From contig NZ_JAGHQW010000003.1 of NCBI RefSeq assembly GCF_017744115.1, forward strand, positions 124,001 to 188,000: a DNA stretch of 64,000 nt, given 5' to 3'. The stretch's first letter is position 1. Each line of letters starts with the position of its first letter. The notes under the pieces are model-generated. The model did no database searches and was not told where the DNA came from. It saw nothing but the letters and a program-made list of their open reading frames with translations. The stretch is from Salinisphaera sp. G21_0 (GTDB lineage: Bacteria; Pseudomonadota; Gammaproteobacteria; Pseudomonadales; Endozoicomonadaceae). This document shows positions 51,806-61,291 of the stretch, piece after piece. Both the position numbers and the translations under genes were made by a program.

Positions 51806-53149
51806 ATGATACTTAACACCTTACACCCAACACTTGATAGCATAAAACTGGCTATTATCGGGCTCGGATACGTTGGCCTGCCCCTCGCCGTCGAATTCGG
51901 TAAAAAGCGCAGCGTCATTGGCTTCGATATCAACCAGAAGCGAGTCAATGAGCTGAAGGAGGGCAAAGATAGCACGTTGGAGACCAACGACGAAGAATTG
52001 CGCGAGGCAAAAAACTTAACATACACCACAGACCCGGAAGACCTGAAAACAGCAAACTGTTTTATCGTCACAGTACCCACCCCTATCGACCATCACAACC
52101 GACCGGATCTAACGCCGCTCACCAAGGCAACTGAGACTCTTGCAAAGGTAATTAAGCCCGGAGATATTGTTATCTATGAGTCGACGGTCTACCCCGGCTG
52201 CACAGAGGAAGAGTGTGCTCCCATTCTGGAAAGATCTTCCGGATTGAAATACGCCAATACCTCATATCCGACACTTGACACCTCATGCTTCTATCTTGGT
52301 TACAGCCCTGAGCGGATTAACCCTGGCGATAAGAAACACCGTATCACCAGTATCAAGAAAGTCACTTCCGGCTCCACTCCAGAAGTCGCTGATCTTGTTG
52401 ATGCACTTTACAATGAAATCATCACCGTTGGCACCCACAAGGCCGAAAGTATTAGAGTGGCGGAGGCTGCCAAGGTCATTGAGAATACTCAGCGCGACCT
52501 TAATATCGCCCTGATCAACGAATTGGCCATTATCTTCAATAAGATGGGTATTGACACCGAGGCGGTGCTTAAAGCTGCCGGTAGCAAGTGGAATTTCTTG
52601 CCCTTTCGTCCCGGCCTGGTGGGTGGTCACTGTATTGGCGTTGATCCGTATTACTTAACCCACAAAGCGCAGGCCATCGGTTATCATCCGGAAATTATAC
52701 TTGCCGGTCGTCGTTTGAATGATAGCATGGGTACATATCTGGTATCACAACTGATCAAGGCCATGATGAAGCGGCGTATCCAGGTTGAAGCAGCACGGGT
52801 GCTTGTTATGGGACTTGCCTTCAAGGAAAACTGCCCTGACTTACGGAATACACGGGTTGTTGATATTGTTACTGAACTTAAAGATTACAACTGCGAAGTG
52901 GATATCTATGACCCCTGGGTAAGTATTGAGGAAGCTCAACAGGAGTATGGAATTACACCACTTACCTCTCTGCCCACTTCGCTGGAAACAGGAGAGGCGG
53001 GAATGTACGACGCCATTTTTCTTGCGGTGGCCCATCAACAGTTCAAGGAAATGGGAGCTGCTACTATTCGTACTCTGGGTAAGCCGACCCATGTTCTGTA
53101 CGACATCAAGTACGTACTTGAGCCAAATGAATCAGACCTGAGATTATGA
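51806..53149 (+). CDS. UDP-N-acetylhexosamine 6-dehydrogenase (TviB/WbpO/WbpA type)
   Basis: The 447-aa enzyme belongs to the nucleotide-sugar dehydrogenases that make UDP-HexNAc[17 protein letters not shown] begins the NAD domain, [19 protein letters not shown] and [14 protein letters not shown] are TviB/WbpA landmarks, and the catalytic Cys is in [18 protein letters not shown] small insertion (about residues 151-160, [12 protein letters not shown]) before GYSPERI seems longer than usual. Together with Ugd it gives the locus two different acidic sugar precursors. Confidence 0.92.
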   Translation: MILNTLHPTLDSIKLAIIGLGYVGLPLAVEFGKKRSVIGFDINQKRVNELKEGKDSTLETNDEELREAKNLTYTTDPEDLKTANCFIVTVPTPIDHHNRPDLTPLTKATETLAKVIKPGDIVIYESTVYPGCTEEECAPILERSSGLKYANTSYPTLDTSCFYLGYSPERINPGDKKHRITSIKKVTSGSTPEVADLVDALYNEIITVGTHKAESIRVAEAAKVIENTQRDLNIALINELAIIFNKMGIDTEAVLKAAGSKWNFLPFRPGLVGGHCIGVDPYYLTHKAQAIGYHPEIILAGRRLNDSMGTYLVSQLIKAMMKRRIQVEAARVLVMGLAFKENCPDLRNTRVVDIVTELKDYNCEVDIYDPWVSIEEAQQEYGITPLTSLPTSLETGEAGMYDAIFLAVAHQQFKEMGAATIRTLGKPTHVLYDIKYVLEPNESDLRL

Positions 53150-53334
53150 TGATCACCGGTAGAGAAACACTACAAAAGCAGATGAGAAGCAAAAGCGGAT
53201 TTTTATTGAACAATAGTACCATTAATCGTGGCAATATTGGTGACCACAGCCTGTGTGGTGAAGCTTATGTTTTTCAGGCAACCAGGCTTGTCGGCAGGGT
53301 AGAAAACGAGGCGTCCACCGATAATGACGCCTGA
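53146..53334 (+). CDS. Possible small protein bridging two polysaccharide genes
   Basis: A 62-aa frame starts in an ATGA overlap with the dehydrogenase stop and ends 11 nt inside the flippase gene, filling the only gap in this part of the operon. It has no hydrophobic segment and I know no family. The perfect overlap at the start is suggestive, but the frame could be chance or a gene remnant. Confidence 0.3.
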   Translation: MMITGRETLQKQMRSKSGFLLNNSTINRGNIGDHSLCGEAYVFQATRLVGRVENEASTDNDA

Positions 53335-54832
53335 ATCTTTCTTGAAATCAATCGGTTCGTCCGTACTTTGGAAGGGATTTGATCGCCTGGCAGGTCTTTC
53401 CAAGCATATCGTGATTGCGGCTGCCATTGGCCTGAGTGCGCAGCTTGATGTTTTTTATATGGGCGTTGCGCTACTCGGGTTATTGGTGTTTTCATGGGCC
53501 AGCATGATTGATGTGGTTGCCGTTCCCGGCATGGTTCGGGCATGGCAGGAAAATCGGCACGAAGACTTTCGACGGATTGCCGCAGGGATGTTCACTCTTA
53601 CCCTGATCGGATCACTGGTACTAGCTGTCCTGCTGTACACCGGCAGGAGTGGTATCTCTGCTATGGCCATTGGTTTTGAGCAGGAGCGTCGGCAGCTGCT
53701 TGCCGAAGCGATTCCCTGGTTACTGCCCGTTATCCTGCTGTACATTCCCATGCGATTGATGGGGGCAGTGTTGCGTGCATTACGCAGCTTTTCACCCTTC
53801 TATCAGGCAGAATTTATCACTGCCCTTGCCGTGCTCATTTGTGTGTGGGTATACAAGGAAGATGGGCATGTCTTGCTCTGGTCATTCAGCGCTGGGGTTA
53901 CTGCTTCTTTTCTGTTTCTGCTGTATAAAACGCATCGATTTATTCTGCCACTTGCCAATCCTTTCTCGCCACAGGTGCGTGGCGCACTGAATATGGTGCC
54001 GGGGCTTCTGGTATTGCAGGGGGCTCAATATATCTATGTATTGACGGACAGGATGTTTATCTCATTCCTGCCCGAAGGGGCTGTCTCGGCACTGGCTTAT
54101 GGCTTTACCCTGGTCAGTTTGTTGCCTTTGCTGATTGCCCTGAACGGTTCGTTTATCACGGTATTTGCTGAACAGAAAGAGATCAGTAACAAAAACGCTC
54201 GATTGAACGACCTTGTATCAATAGCCATTTTCCTGGGGGCTGGGTCTACCGCTTTCATGCTGATCGCAGGGCAAAGCATGGTTCAGGTGATGCTGGAGCG
54301 TGGGGTGTTCACAGCAAGCGATACGGCCAGCGTTGCGCAAGCGATCAACGCCTATGCCTGGATGATTCTACCACTGTTTTTGATTGGTTCGTTGGATCAG
54401 GTCTTCCAGGTGGAGGGAAAAGTTGGTTTGATGGTGCGGCGCACTGTACTGGGTCTGATCACAAATATTATTCTTAACGCATGGTTTCTGTTTGGTTTGG
54501 GCTGGGGGTTATTTGGGGTGGCAATGGCCACATCAATCAGTTATTGGGTGATGCTGCTGACCGGACTGGCCAGTACCAGGCGCTTAGGCTACACCATTGA
54601 AAAGTTCAGACATACTCGCTGGCTGGCCTGGAATACAGCAAGTGTGTTCCTGGTCTATACCGCGTTAAATACCTTGCCTGTTACCGTTCAACTGGGTGTT
54701 CCTTCGCTCTTTGTTGCGGCCTTCTTGATTGGCGTAGCAATGCTTTTGGCTGGCATTTTCTATCGCGGGTATGAGCAAGCCCTGATTAAAGCAACCTTGA
54801 ACCGTATTTTTCGGCAAGGGGTTCAGTTATGA
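53324..54832 (+). CDS. Polysaccharide lipid-linked unit flippase (MurJ/Wzx-like, MOP family)
   Basis: The 502-aa protein has about 13-14 membrane helices. ALYG-like and LMGAVLRALRSFSPFYQAEF, VLTDRMFISFLPEGAVSALAYGFTLVSLLPLL and LFGVAMATSISYWVMLL are typical of MurJ/MviN-related flippases. In a polysaccharide locus it most likely flips the undecaprenyl-linked repeat unit. MurJ itself is usually encoded beside ribosomal or ribF genes, so a Wzx-like role is preferred. It overlaps the next gene by 4 nt. Confidence 0.88.
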   Translation: MTPESFLKSIGSSVLWKGFDRLAGLSKHIVIAAAIGLSAQLDVFYMGVALLGLLVFSWASMIDVVAVPGMVRAWQENRHEDFRRIAAGMFTLTLIGSLVLAVLLYTGRSGISAMAIGFEQERRQLLAEAIPWLLPVILLYIPMRLMGAVLRALRSFSPFYQAEFITALAVLICVWVYKEDGHVLLWSFSAGVTASFLFLLYKTHRFILPLANPFSPQVRGALNMVPGLLVLQGAQYIYVLTDRMFISFLPEGAVSALAYGFTLVSLLPLLIALNGSFITVFAEQKEISNKNARLNDLVSIAIFLGAGSTAFMLIAGQSMVQVMLERGVFTASDTASVAQAINAYAWMILPLFLIGSLDQVFQVEGKVGLMVRRTVLGLITNIILNAWFLFGLGWGLFGVAMATSISYWVMLLTGLASTRRLGYTIEKFRHTRWLAWNTASVFLVYTALNTLPVTVQLGVPSLFVAAFLIGVAMLLAGIFYRGYEQALIKATLNRIFRQGVQL

Positions 54833-55746
54833 AGCCTGCAGTTTCCATCATCACCCCAACCTATAATCGTGGTCACCTGCTACCACGAGTTTGGCAAAGC
54901 CTGAGACAGCAGACCGAAAGTCATTTTCAGTGGATCATTGTGGATGATGGTTCAACTGATGATACACGGCAGGTTGTCGAGGATTTTGCTGATCCACGTA
55001 TCACCTACATTTGGCAAAATAATACCGGCGTCAATGGTGCACGTAATCGAGGGGATAAAGAAATCCAAGCGGACTATGTGATCTACCTGGACAGTGATGA
55101 TGAACTGTTCAGGGAAAGCACCTTACAGGAGATGCTAACCGAGATTCAGGGTACGCGGCCTGACATTGCCTGGGTGGCGTTTACCGTGGTTGATAGTGAG
55201 GGAAAGGCCCACTTGTATCATCTGCCTGCCGATCGCCTTGAAACCCATTATCTGGATCATGTGTGCGAGCAAAAGCTCCGGGGTGAATTTTTTGCAATTT
55301 ATCGTAGGGATGCAACCGAGCTTGCTGCCTGGCCTCCTTACAATGGGCTTGAAGCGTTACGGCATTGGCGCATTCTCAAGCACCGGTCTGCTCTTTTGAT
55401 TAATCGACCTGCGCGTATATACCACACCCAAAGTGGTGACAACCTGACCGGCGCTCATGCAGGTATCCGCAGAGCGGCTAGCATGGCGGCGGCGACCGAA
55501 GAGCTGATTACTGACCACCAGTCTGTGTGGCTGCAACATTGCCCCTGTCAGTTGGGTAAATATCGATTTTACAAAGCGATGTATCTTGCTCTTTCAACGA
55601 CGGGTTTTCGCGCAATTCCGGATGTGTTCTTGGCGATTTGGTATGGTGATGCACGAATGAAATCCAAAACTGTGCTTCTTTTGATGGTGTTGTTTTTGCC
55701 AATCAAAGCCAGGCAGTGGTTATTCTTGAAAAGGGCAACCTTGTGA
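54829..55746 (+). CDS. Family 2 glycosyltransferase
   Basis: The 305-aa protein has the GT-A fold of GT2 enzymes at its N-terminus: SIITPTYNRGHLLPRVWQSL, WIIVDDGSTDDT, NTGVNGARNRG and the metal-binding YLDSDDEL. It has a short hydrophobic stretch near the C-terminus (VLLLMVLFLPI). It would add one sugar to the repeat unit on the cytoplasmic side; donor and acceptor cannot be told from sequence. It overlaps the flippase gene by ATGA. Confidence 0.92.
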   Translation: MKPAVSIITPTYNRGHLLPRVWQSLRQQTESHFQWIIVDDGSTDDTRQVVEDFADPRITYIWQNNTGVNGARNRGDKEIQADYVIYLDSDDELFRESTLQEMLTEIQGTRPDIAWVAFTVVDSEGKAHLYHLPADRLETHYLDHVCEQKLRGEFFAIYRRDATELAAWPPYNGLEALRHWRILKHRSALLINRPARIYHTQSGDNLTGAHAGIRRAASMAAATEELITDHQSVWLQHCPCQLGKYRFYKAMYLALSTTGFRAIPDVFLAIWYGDARMKSKTVLLLMVLFLPIKARQWLFLKRATL

Positions 55747-55788
55747 CCCACAAGCATAAACTTTCAAATTTTGATTTTAAAAATTTAC

Positions 55789-56583
55789 ATGATTAAGCAG
55801 CTCTCTATTTTAGTCAGGCAACCCAACCCATTTAGATTCTTATTATCCAGATTACTTCCAAAAATAGGGCTTAAACCTCAGTTGAACTTTTATGGTTCAA
55901 AAGTATATCTGGGTCATACAAAACTATCCCAATCTATTTTGGCAGAAGGTGCAGACCAGCGAGCCGATGATGTTAACTTCATTAAAAACAATTTAATGCC
56001 TGGAGATGTGTATGTAGATGTAGGTGCCAATATTGGTACGTTGTCTCTGGTAGCAGCTCAGACCATTGGCAGCGGAGGTGTTTGCGTTGCTATCGAAGCT
56101 AACCCAAAAACATTTCAAGAGTTCCTGGCAAATATACAGCTAAACCGGGCCGAAATCATTCCTGTACTGGCAGCCATGTGGGATCAAAATGGCTTTGTCA
56201 GATTTTCAGATGGAGCAGCGGATGACCAAAACAAGGTTGAAGAGAATGGTCCGGTGGCAGTGTATATGACTCGGCTTGATAAATTGCTTCCCACATACGT
56301 TGGAGCAAGGCGAATCAACTTGTTAAAAATTGATGTTGAAGGGTATGAATATTTTGTGCTAACGGGTGCAGAAGACATTATCGACAGGGTTGATAAAATT
56401 TATTTTGAAATCTCCCAACCAATGCTGCAGAAAGCTGGAGCAGAATGCCAACAGTTATTACAGTTTTTATCAACTCGCGGCTTTGTCATCCAATACCCCA
56501 ATGGGAACCCTATTGTAGATATGGATAGTTCACGGTTTATGACAACGCAAAATCTTGTTGCTTTCAGACGGAGTAAGCCGTGA
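55789..56583 (+). CDS. FkbM-family methyltransferase
   Basis: From the ATG at 55789 (MIKQLSILVRQ; a TTG 18 nt earlier is possible) the product is 264 aa. The FkbM pattern is clear: DVYVDVGANIGTLSLVAAQ (SAM-binding loop), GGVCVAIEANPKTFQEFLANI, and LLKIDVEGYEYFVLTGAEDII. These enzymes O-methylate sugars or other hydroxyls, so a methylated sugar is expected in the polysaccharide. The gene ends in a GTGA overlap with the following one. A/T-rich codons differ from its neighbours, hinting at separate transfer. Confidence 0.9.
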   Translation: MIKQLSILVRQPNPFRFLLSRLLPKIGLKPQLNFYGSKVYLGHTKLSQSILAEGADQRADDVNFIKNNLMPGDVYVDVGANIGTLSLVAAQTIGSGGVCVAIEANPKTFQEFLANIQLNRAEIIPVLAAMWDQNGFVRFSDGAADDQNKVEENGPVAVYMTRLDKLLPTYVGARRINLLKIDVEGYEYFVLTGAEDIIDRVDKIYFEISQPMLQKAGAECQQLLQFLSTRGFVIQYPNGNPIVDMDSSRFMTTQNLVAFRRSKP

Positions 56584-57401
56584 CCTCTGCATTTGCAATC
56601 CGTGACGATGACACATCGTACTTTACTTCTCCTGATGAACTTGATGCTGTCTATGCACCTTATTGGGGAAAGATACCAGTGTCACTTGCCACCGTACCAT
56701 TTTCCGTACCGGAGCATCGTGGCAGAAGTTTTAACAACCGTTATCCGCCCGATGCTGAAATGCCGCTGGGGGAAAACAAACCTCTGGTGGAGTGGCTGAA
56801 AGAAAAGATCCGTCTAGGTCATGTTGAGATCATGCTGCACGGTTATAATCATCTCTACCAACAAATTAATGGTCGATGGATTGGTGAATACGGGTGGAAG
56901 TCTGTACAACAGCTGTTAGAAGAAACGGCACGCGGCAAGGCGTATCTTGAGCAGTTGCTGGAGGCTGAAATCAAGGTCTTTGTGCCGCCCAGCAACACCA
57001 TAGGCAAAGCAGGAATACGCACCATCAGACATGCAGGCCTTAATCTATCGGGCATTATGGGGCGCGGAGGGGATCGCCCCTGGACGAGAGATTACCCGGC
57101 TGCATACCTCAAGCGTTGGGGGTGGCGACTGTTTAAAGGTGAGGCCTATCCCTATCCTCTGGCACTGGGTGGCGTTAAGGAACTACGAGCTTACGCACTG
57201 ACACCTCGCGCCAATGTTGACGATTTGATGCGCAGTCTCAAGTCATGTGCAACTATTCAGGCTCCCTTTATTATTGCCACCCATTATTGGGAATTCAGAG
57301 ATTCACCAAGTATGCATGAAACACTTTCAATGCTGATTGATCAGGCTCGTAAGACCGGGTTTGTATTTACGCAGGTTTCACATTGTTTTAATAGGTTATG
57401 A
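56580..57401 (+). CDS. Polysaccharide deacetylase-like protein (DUF2334/NodB-like)
   Basis: The 273-aa protein starts with FAIRDDDTSYFTSPDEL, in which the Asp pair resembles the metal-site Asp of NodB-type and DUF2334 deacetylases. HVEIMLHGYNHLYQ provides a candidate HxxxH-like metal site, and FVPPSNTIGKAG and IIATHYWEF follow. It could remove N-acetyl groups from a sugar precursor or polymer. The GTG start overlaps the methyltransferase stop. No signal peptide is seen, so cytoplasmic action is likely. Confidence 0.8.
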   Translation: MTSAFAIRDDDTSYFTSPDELDAVYAPYWGKIPVSLATVPFSVPEHRGRSFNNRYPPDAEMPLGENKPLVEWLKEKIRLGHVEIMLHGYNHLYQQINGRWIGEYGWKSVQQLLEETARGKAYLEQLLEAEIKVFVPPSNTIGKAGIRTIRHAGLNLSGIMGRGGDRPWTRDYPAAYLKRWGWRLFKGEAYPYPLALGGVKELRAYALTPRANVDDLMRSLKSCATIQAPFIIATHYWEFRDSPSMHETLSMLIDQARKTGFVFTQVSHCFNRL

Positions 57402-57445
57402 CAGTGATTCTTAATGCCAATAAAAAAGGAAGGTAGCTAATATCT

Positions 57446-58267
57446 ATGAATAGTCAATATGCAGGCGAAATTGAGTCAGAAAGATTTCAAGCCAATATCT
57501 ACATTGACACATACTACAATAGGCTGCTTGCTTATGAAGGATATAAAAATGAAGTTGTTCAACTAATGGAAGATGCCGGTGTTGTCAAGAAGGACAGCAT
57601 CCTTGATGTAGGCTGTGGCACGGGCTGGTTTCTTTCATTACTGAAACGGCAGGGATGGATAGAGTTAAACGGTCTTGATATATCTCCCGATATGCTAGTG
57701 ATTGCCCGGGAAATGAATCCAAGTGCTACTTTCTATGAGACGCCAATTCAGGAAATCAGTGATTTGCCGGGGGAGGGGTACGATGTGATTACCTGTCTTG
57801 GCACCCTGCACCATATGTCTGATATCAAGATGGTTGCTGAGAAACTGTTCTTTTTATTAAAGCCAGGAGGGAAACTGATCGTGCATGAACCGAATGAAGA
57901 TTGGTTTTATGAGCGATCCAGGTTGTGGCGAACCATCATGAAGCTCTTCTATGCTCCATTGCGGATTAAAAATCATTTCCGTATAAAGGCTCTGCGTGAA
58001 CCATGGAAGGAAGTACCGCCATCTCCTCATCATAAAGATATCCATGTTGACGAATTGGCAGCCACACTACAACACGCTGGATTCAGGCTGGTTCAAACAG
58101 AGTATAAAAATACCCTTACGAGGGTATTGGAGGGCATGCTGTTTAGAAACTCCGTATTTGATCGTCAGTTGTATAGGTTTATTTGTGCAATGGATCGATT
58201 GTTTTTAGATAAACTGGCAGGGAAGCGGGGCGGGGCAGCAATACTGTATCTGCAAAGACCGGAATGA
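57446..58267 (+). CDS. Class I SAM-dependent methyltransferase
   Basis: The 273-aa protein has the class I motif ILDVGCGTGWFLSLL (about residues 52-66), NGLDISPDMLVIARE, and YDVITCLGTLHHMSD, followed by a variable helical C-terminus. It probably methylates a sugar or lipid intermediate. It lies 44 nt after the deacetylase-like gene and overlaps the next gene by ATGA. Confidence 0.9.
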   Translation: MNSQYAGEIESERFQANIYIDTYYNRLLAYEGYKNEVVQLMEDAGVVKKDSILDVGCGTGWFLSLLKRQGWIELNGLDISPDMLVIAREMNPSATFYETPIQEISDLPGEGYDVITCLGTLHHMSDIKMVAEKLFFLLKPGGKLIVHEPNEDWFYERSRLWRTIMKLFYAPLRIKNHFRIKALREPWKEVPPSPHHKDIHVDELAATLQHAGFRLVQTEYKNTLTRVLEGMLFRNSVFDRQLYRFICAMDRLFLDKLAGKRGGAAILYLQRPE

Positions 58268-59433
58268 AAATACTGATTGTTAATCGTGCACTGGGTACTC
58301 TGTTTGGTGGTGGTGAGTCCTTCGACTATAACGCCGCTCTTCATTTAGCCAACAGTGGTCATGAGGTCACTCTTATTACGGGAAAGCCTTTGTGGGGGGA
58401 AGCAAGAAATAGCTTCTCTAACCTGAAGGTTATTTATGTTGCAACACCTGACCTCCGACGCTTCGCCTATGCGACGGAAAAAATCAACACCAAGCTGACC
58501 GCTGCGTTCTATCACCTCGACAATGCCCTGTTCGAACGAGCGGTGCTTCGCTGGTTTGCGACGCTTGCACAAAATACTTTTGATATTGTGCAGTGTTGCT
58601 CATTGTTTGGTTTGCCCCAAAAGCTGCTGAGCAGGTATAAGCAGCCGGTAATTTCATGGCTTCCGGGCCCACCCTCCGGGCGTGTTCGTACCCGTTTACC
58701 ACAGCTGGTTGTTACCCCCCTTTTTGGCTTGTTCACCCATGGCTCGCCCGAGTGGTCCTTGTTGGAAATGGGTTTTATGCCAGGGCAAGAATTCGAGATC
58801 ATTGAGCCAGGGATTGATCTTTCAGCCATCGATTCGATGACACCTGACCGTTGTGTATTACGTAAGCAGCTGGGCATAGGGTTAGACGATCTGTTGGGGA
58901 TCACCACGGCTCGCCTTGTACCGGTAAAAAACCACCATCTTTTATTAAAAGGCATAGCGGCAGCCAGAGGGCAGGGGGTTATATGGCACTGGATGTTTGT
59001 CGGTGATGGGCCGCTTGATGCTGAGCTGAAGCGAACAGCGAAAGAGCTGGGTATATCCAGCCAGATCCATTTTCTTGGCCATCAGAACCAGCAGCAGGTT
59101 CATACCTGGTTAGCCATAGCCGATATCTTCGCACTGACATCAAGCTATGAGAGCTTCTCCATTGCCACCCTGGAGGCCATGGCCCATCGGTTGCCAGTTA
59201 TTGGTACCGATGTTGGCTATTTACAGGTCTTGATTACTGAGGCGAAAGCGGGGCGTGTAGTCCCATCATTGGTTAGTGCCCCATTGGCAGCCACGTTGGT
59301 GGAATTGGCGGAGGCGGCCAATCGTTCAGGTTATGGCCAGGCGGGGCGTCAGTTTGTGCAAAGGCTGGACTGGCCCAATATCGCCAAACGCCTGGAGACT
59401 TTCTATCGGAAAGTGATTAAGGGGCGGGCCTGA
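58264..59433 (+). CDS. Family 4 glycosyltransferase
   Basis: The 389-aa retaining GT-B enzyme has GGGESFDYNAALHLANSGHEVT at the N-terminus. The C-terminal nucleotide-sugar domain has LVPVKNHHLLLKGIA, HWMFVGDGPLDAELK, HFLGHQNQQQVHTWL and the EX7E segment ALTSSYESFSIATLEAM. Donor specificity is unknown. Its TGA stop and the ATG of the next gene overlap. Confidence 0.92.
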   Translation: MKILIVNRALGTLFGGGESFDYNAALHLANSGHEVTLITGKPLWGEARNSFSNLKVIYVATPDLRRFAYATEKINTKLTAAFYHLDNALFERAVLRWFATLAQNTFDIVQCCSLFGLPQKLLSRYKQPVISWLPGPPSGRVRTRLPQLVVTPLFGLFTHGSPEWSLLEMGFMPGQEFEIIEPGIDLSAIDSMTPDRCVLRKQLGIGLDDLLGITTARLVPVKNHHLLLKGIAAARGQGVIWHWMFVGDGPLDAELKRTAKELGISSQIHFLGHQNQQQVHTWLAIADIFALTSSYESFSIATLEAMAHRLPVIGTDVGYLQVLITEAKAGRVVPSLVSAPLAATLVELAEAANRSGYGQAGRQFVQRLDWPNIAKRLETFYRKVIKGRA

Positions 59434-60500
59434 TGAAACTACTGGTCGTTATACCCTCGCTGCATCGTGGTGGTGCTGAACGTGTCGTTTCCTTGCTTAG
59501 CGAGGAATGGGCAAAGGAGCATACAGTCAAGATTGCAGTGTTCGACGCCAGCAATACTGCCTATACCTATGGTGGTGACCTGGTCGATTTGGAGCTATCT
59601 GCAAACAGGGGCTGGTTAGGTAAAGGCGTTCAGGCGATACGGCGAGTGGTTAGCCTTGCTCGACTCTTTCGGGAAGTGAAACCGGACAGAGTGATCAGTT
59701 TTATGGAAAGCGCTAATTTTCCCTGTATTCTGGCCGGGCTTATAGCTGGAGTGCGATCACGTTTATGGGTGAGTGTTCGAAATGATCCGGGGCGTTTTCC
59801 GTTTTTTTACCAGCAACTTATTCCGCTATTTTATCGAATGCCTGACAAGGTGGTTGCTGTGTCAAGCGGTGTTGCTCAGGCATTGTCTGGTATAGGTGTG
59901 CCAGAGCGAAGGTTGATTAGCATTCCTAACCCCGCTCCGACTCTTGCACCAACTTTAGCAACTCCATTATCAAAGCCTACCGATGCGCCTGACCGCTATA
60001 TACTGGGGGTCGGTCGTCTGCACTGGCAAAAGGGGTTTGATCGTTTGATGACATCTTTCACCCGACTAGATGACAAAAACGTACATCTGGTAATTTTGGG
60101 GGAAGGTAATATGCGTAAAGCTTTGGAATCTCAAGCCGCAACACTTGGGATTTCCGATCGCTTATACATGCCGGGTGCACAAGAGAACCTTTGGCCTTGG
60201 TATCGCCATGCGCTCTGTTTTGTTTTGAGTTCGAGACATGAGGGGTGGCCCAATGTACTTATGGAGGCCATGAGCCAAAAATGCCCGTTGGTTGCATTTG
60301 ATTGCAATTATGGGCCTTCGGAAATTATCGAGAATGGGATTAGTGGGTGGCTGGTCAATGATGGCAGTGTTAACGACTTGGCCGAAGCCTTACAGGAGGT
60401 AATCAATAATTCTGCACAGCGTAGACAATTTGGAGAGCAAAGCCTGATGCGTGTGGTGGATTTCGAAGTGACCAAGATTGCCAGAAAATGGCTTCTTTGA
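59433..60500 (+). CDS. Family 4 glycosyltransferase (WbnE/WbpZ-like)
   Basis: The 355-aa GT-B enzyme starts with VVIPSLHRGGAERVVSLLS, then SVRNDPG and the donor domain ILGVGRLHWQKGFDRLM, LVILGEGNMRKALE, and the SSRHEGWPNVLMEAM acidic motif followed by FDCNYGPSEII. That last pattern (FDCxxGPxEII) is typical of GalNAc/Glc-type GT4 enzymes in O-antigen and capsule clusters. It directly follows the other GT4. Confidence 0.92.
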   Translation: MKLLVVIPSLHRGGAERVVSLLSEEWAKEHTVKIAVFDASNTAYTYGGDLVDLELSANRGWLGKGVQAIRRVVSLARLFREVKPDRVISFMESANFPCILAGLIAGVRSRLWVSVRNDPGRFPFFYQQLIPLFYRMPDKVVAVSSGVAQALSGIGVPERRLISIPNPAPTLAPTLATPLSKPTDAPDRYILGVGRLHWQKGFDRLMTSFTRLDDKNVHLVILGEGNMRKALESQAATLGISDRLYMPGAQENLWPWYRHALCFVLSSRHEGWPNVLMEAMSQKCPLVAFDCNYGPSEIIENGISGWLVNDGSVNDLAEALQEVINNSAQRRQFGEQSLMRVVDFEVTKIARKWLL

Positions 60501-60504
60501 ATTG

Positions 60505-60924
60505 ATGAACGTGTCAAACTTTAACCGCACAAGTATAGCCAGATCAGCATATTTCCCAATGCTGTTTTCACAGGTATAGGCCTATCGCTTGGCGTGCAAA
60601 TTGGTGTGGCCGGTATTGGATTAAATGAATTCATGTTATTGTTTTCAGTAATTTGGTTTATTTTCTTTATGCCCAGAGGTGTCAATGCAATCTGTAATTT
60701 TTTTTGCCTCCTGTCAGATACCTACCCTTGCTGTTATCTGCTTGATTGTATGTTATTCGATAGGGTATTTTACTGGATTTGTTTATGATCCAGATGCGCG
60801 TGCAATATACCAGTTTCTGAGGCTGGTAATATTTTCATTGGCAGCATTAGCATTGCCTTTTGTCTCTTATATTTCTGGCATCTCTAACCTGAGACTTGAT
60901 TTAATGGCGATGACACTTGGTTAG
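60505..60924 (+). pseudogene. Broken membrane protein gene, probably an O-antigen/capsule polymerase (Wzy-like) N-terminal part
   Basis: Three consecutive frames give one plausible membrane protein: MNVSNFNRTSIARSAYFPML from the ATG at 60505, then TGIGLSLGVQIGVAGIGLNE and LLFSVIWFIFFMP in a second frame, then TLAVICLIVCYSIGYFTGF and SLAALALPFVSYISG in a third. The first switch is near 60562-60572, the second in an eight-T run at 60698-60705. The product would have four or so helices and stops at 60924, far short of a full polymerase. It sits where a polymerase is expected in the locus. The assignment is by position and hydrophobicity only. Confidence 0.5.
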
Positions 60925-61291
60925 CATTTCCCGGTGAACATACGTCAATTCTCGTTAAAGTTGGCATGAAATCATTTTTACCCTTGGAGAATAGGGGGGT
61001 GTAGCGGCATATAACTAACTCACAAATTTGATAATGAAAAAATTGTGCGGTGATATAAAAAAACAAAACCAATCCCTTGATATCACTGGGTTTACTGTCG
61101 TATACATGTACAAGATCGCTACATGATCGGCACTGTTCGCACAGTTTGCTGTTAGATTTTGTTTAACGTAATCTGCCTACAATCAATAAAGCCTCATCTA
61201 AAGTGATCTACGAGGTAAGTGATAATTAACTTTTAAACGATCATCGGCGTATAAAGAGCAGGAATTGCTGCCTGATCAAAGAGCTTACTAA
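60925..61291. other. Gap of about 370 bp inside the polysaccharide locus
   Basis: It has no gene and is A/T-rich. It may be the eroded remainder of the polymerase-like gene or a separate promoter region for the genes from 61292 on. No clear -35/-10 pair or hairpin was found, and the start at 61292 has only a weak ribosome site. Confidence 0.45.
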
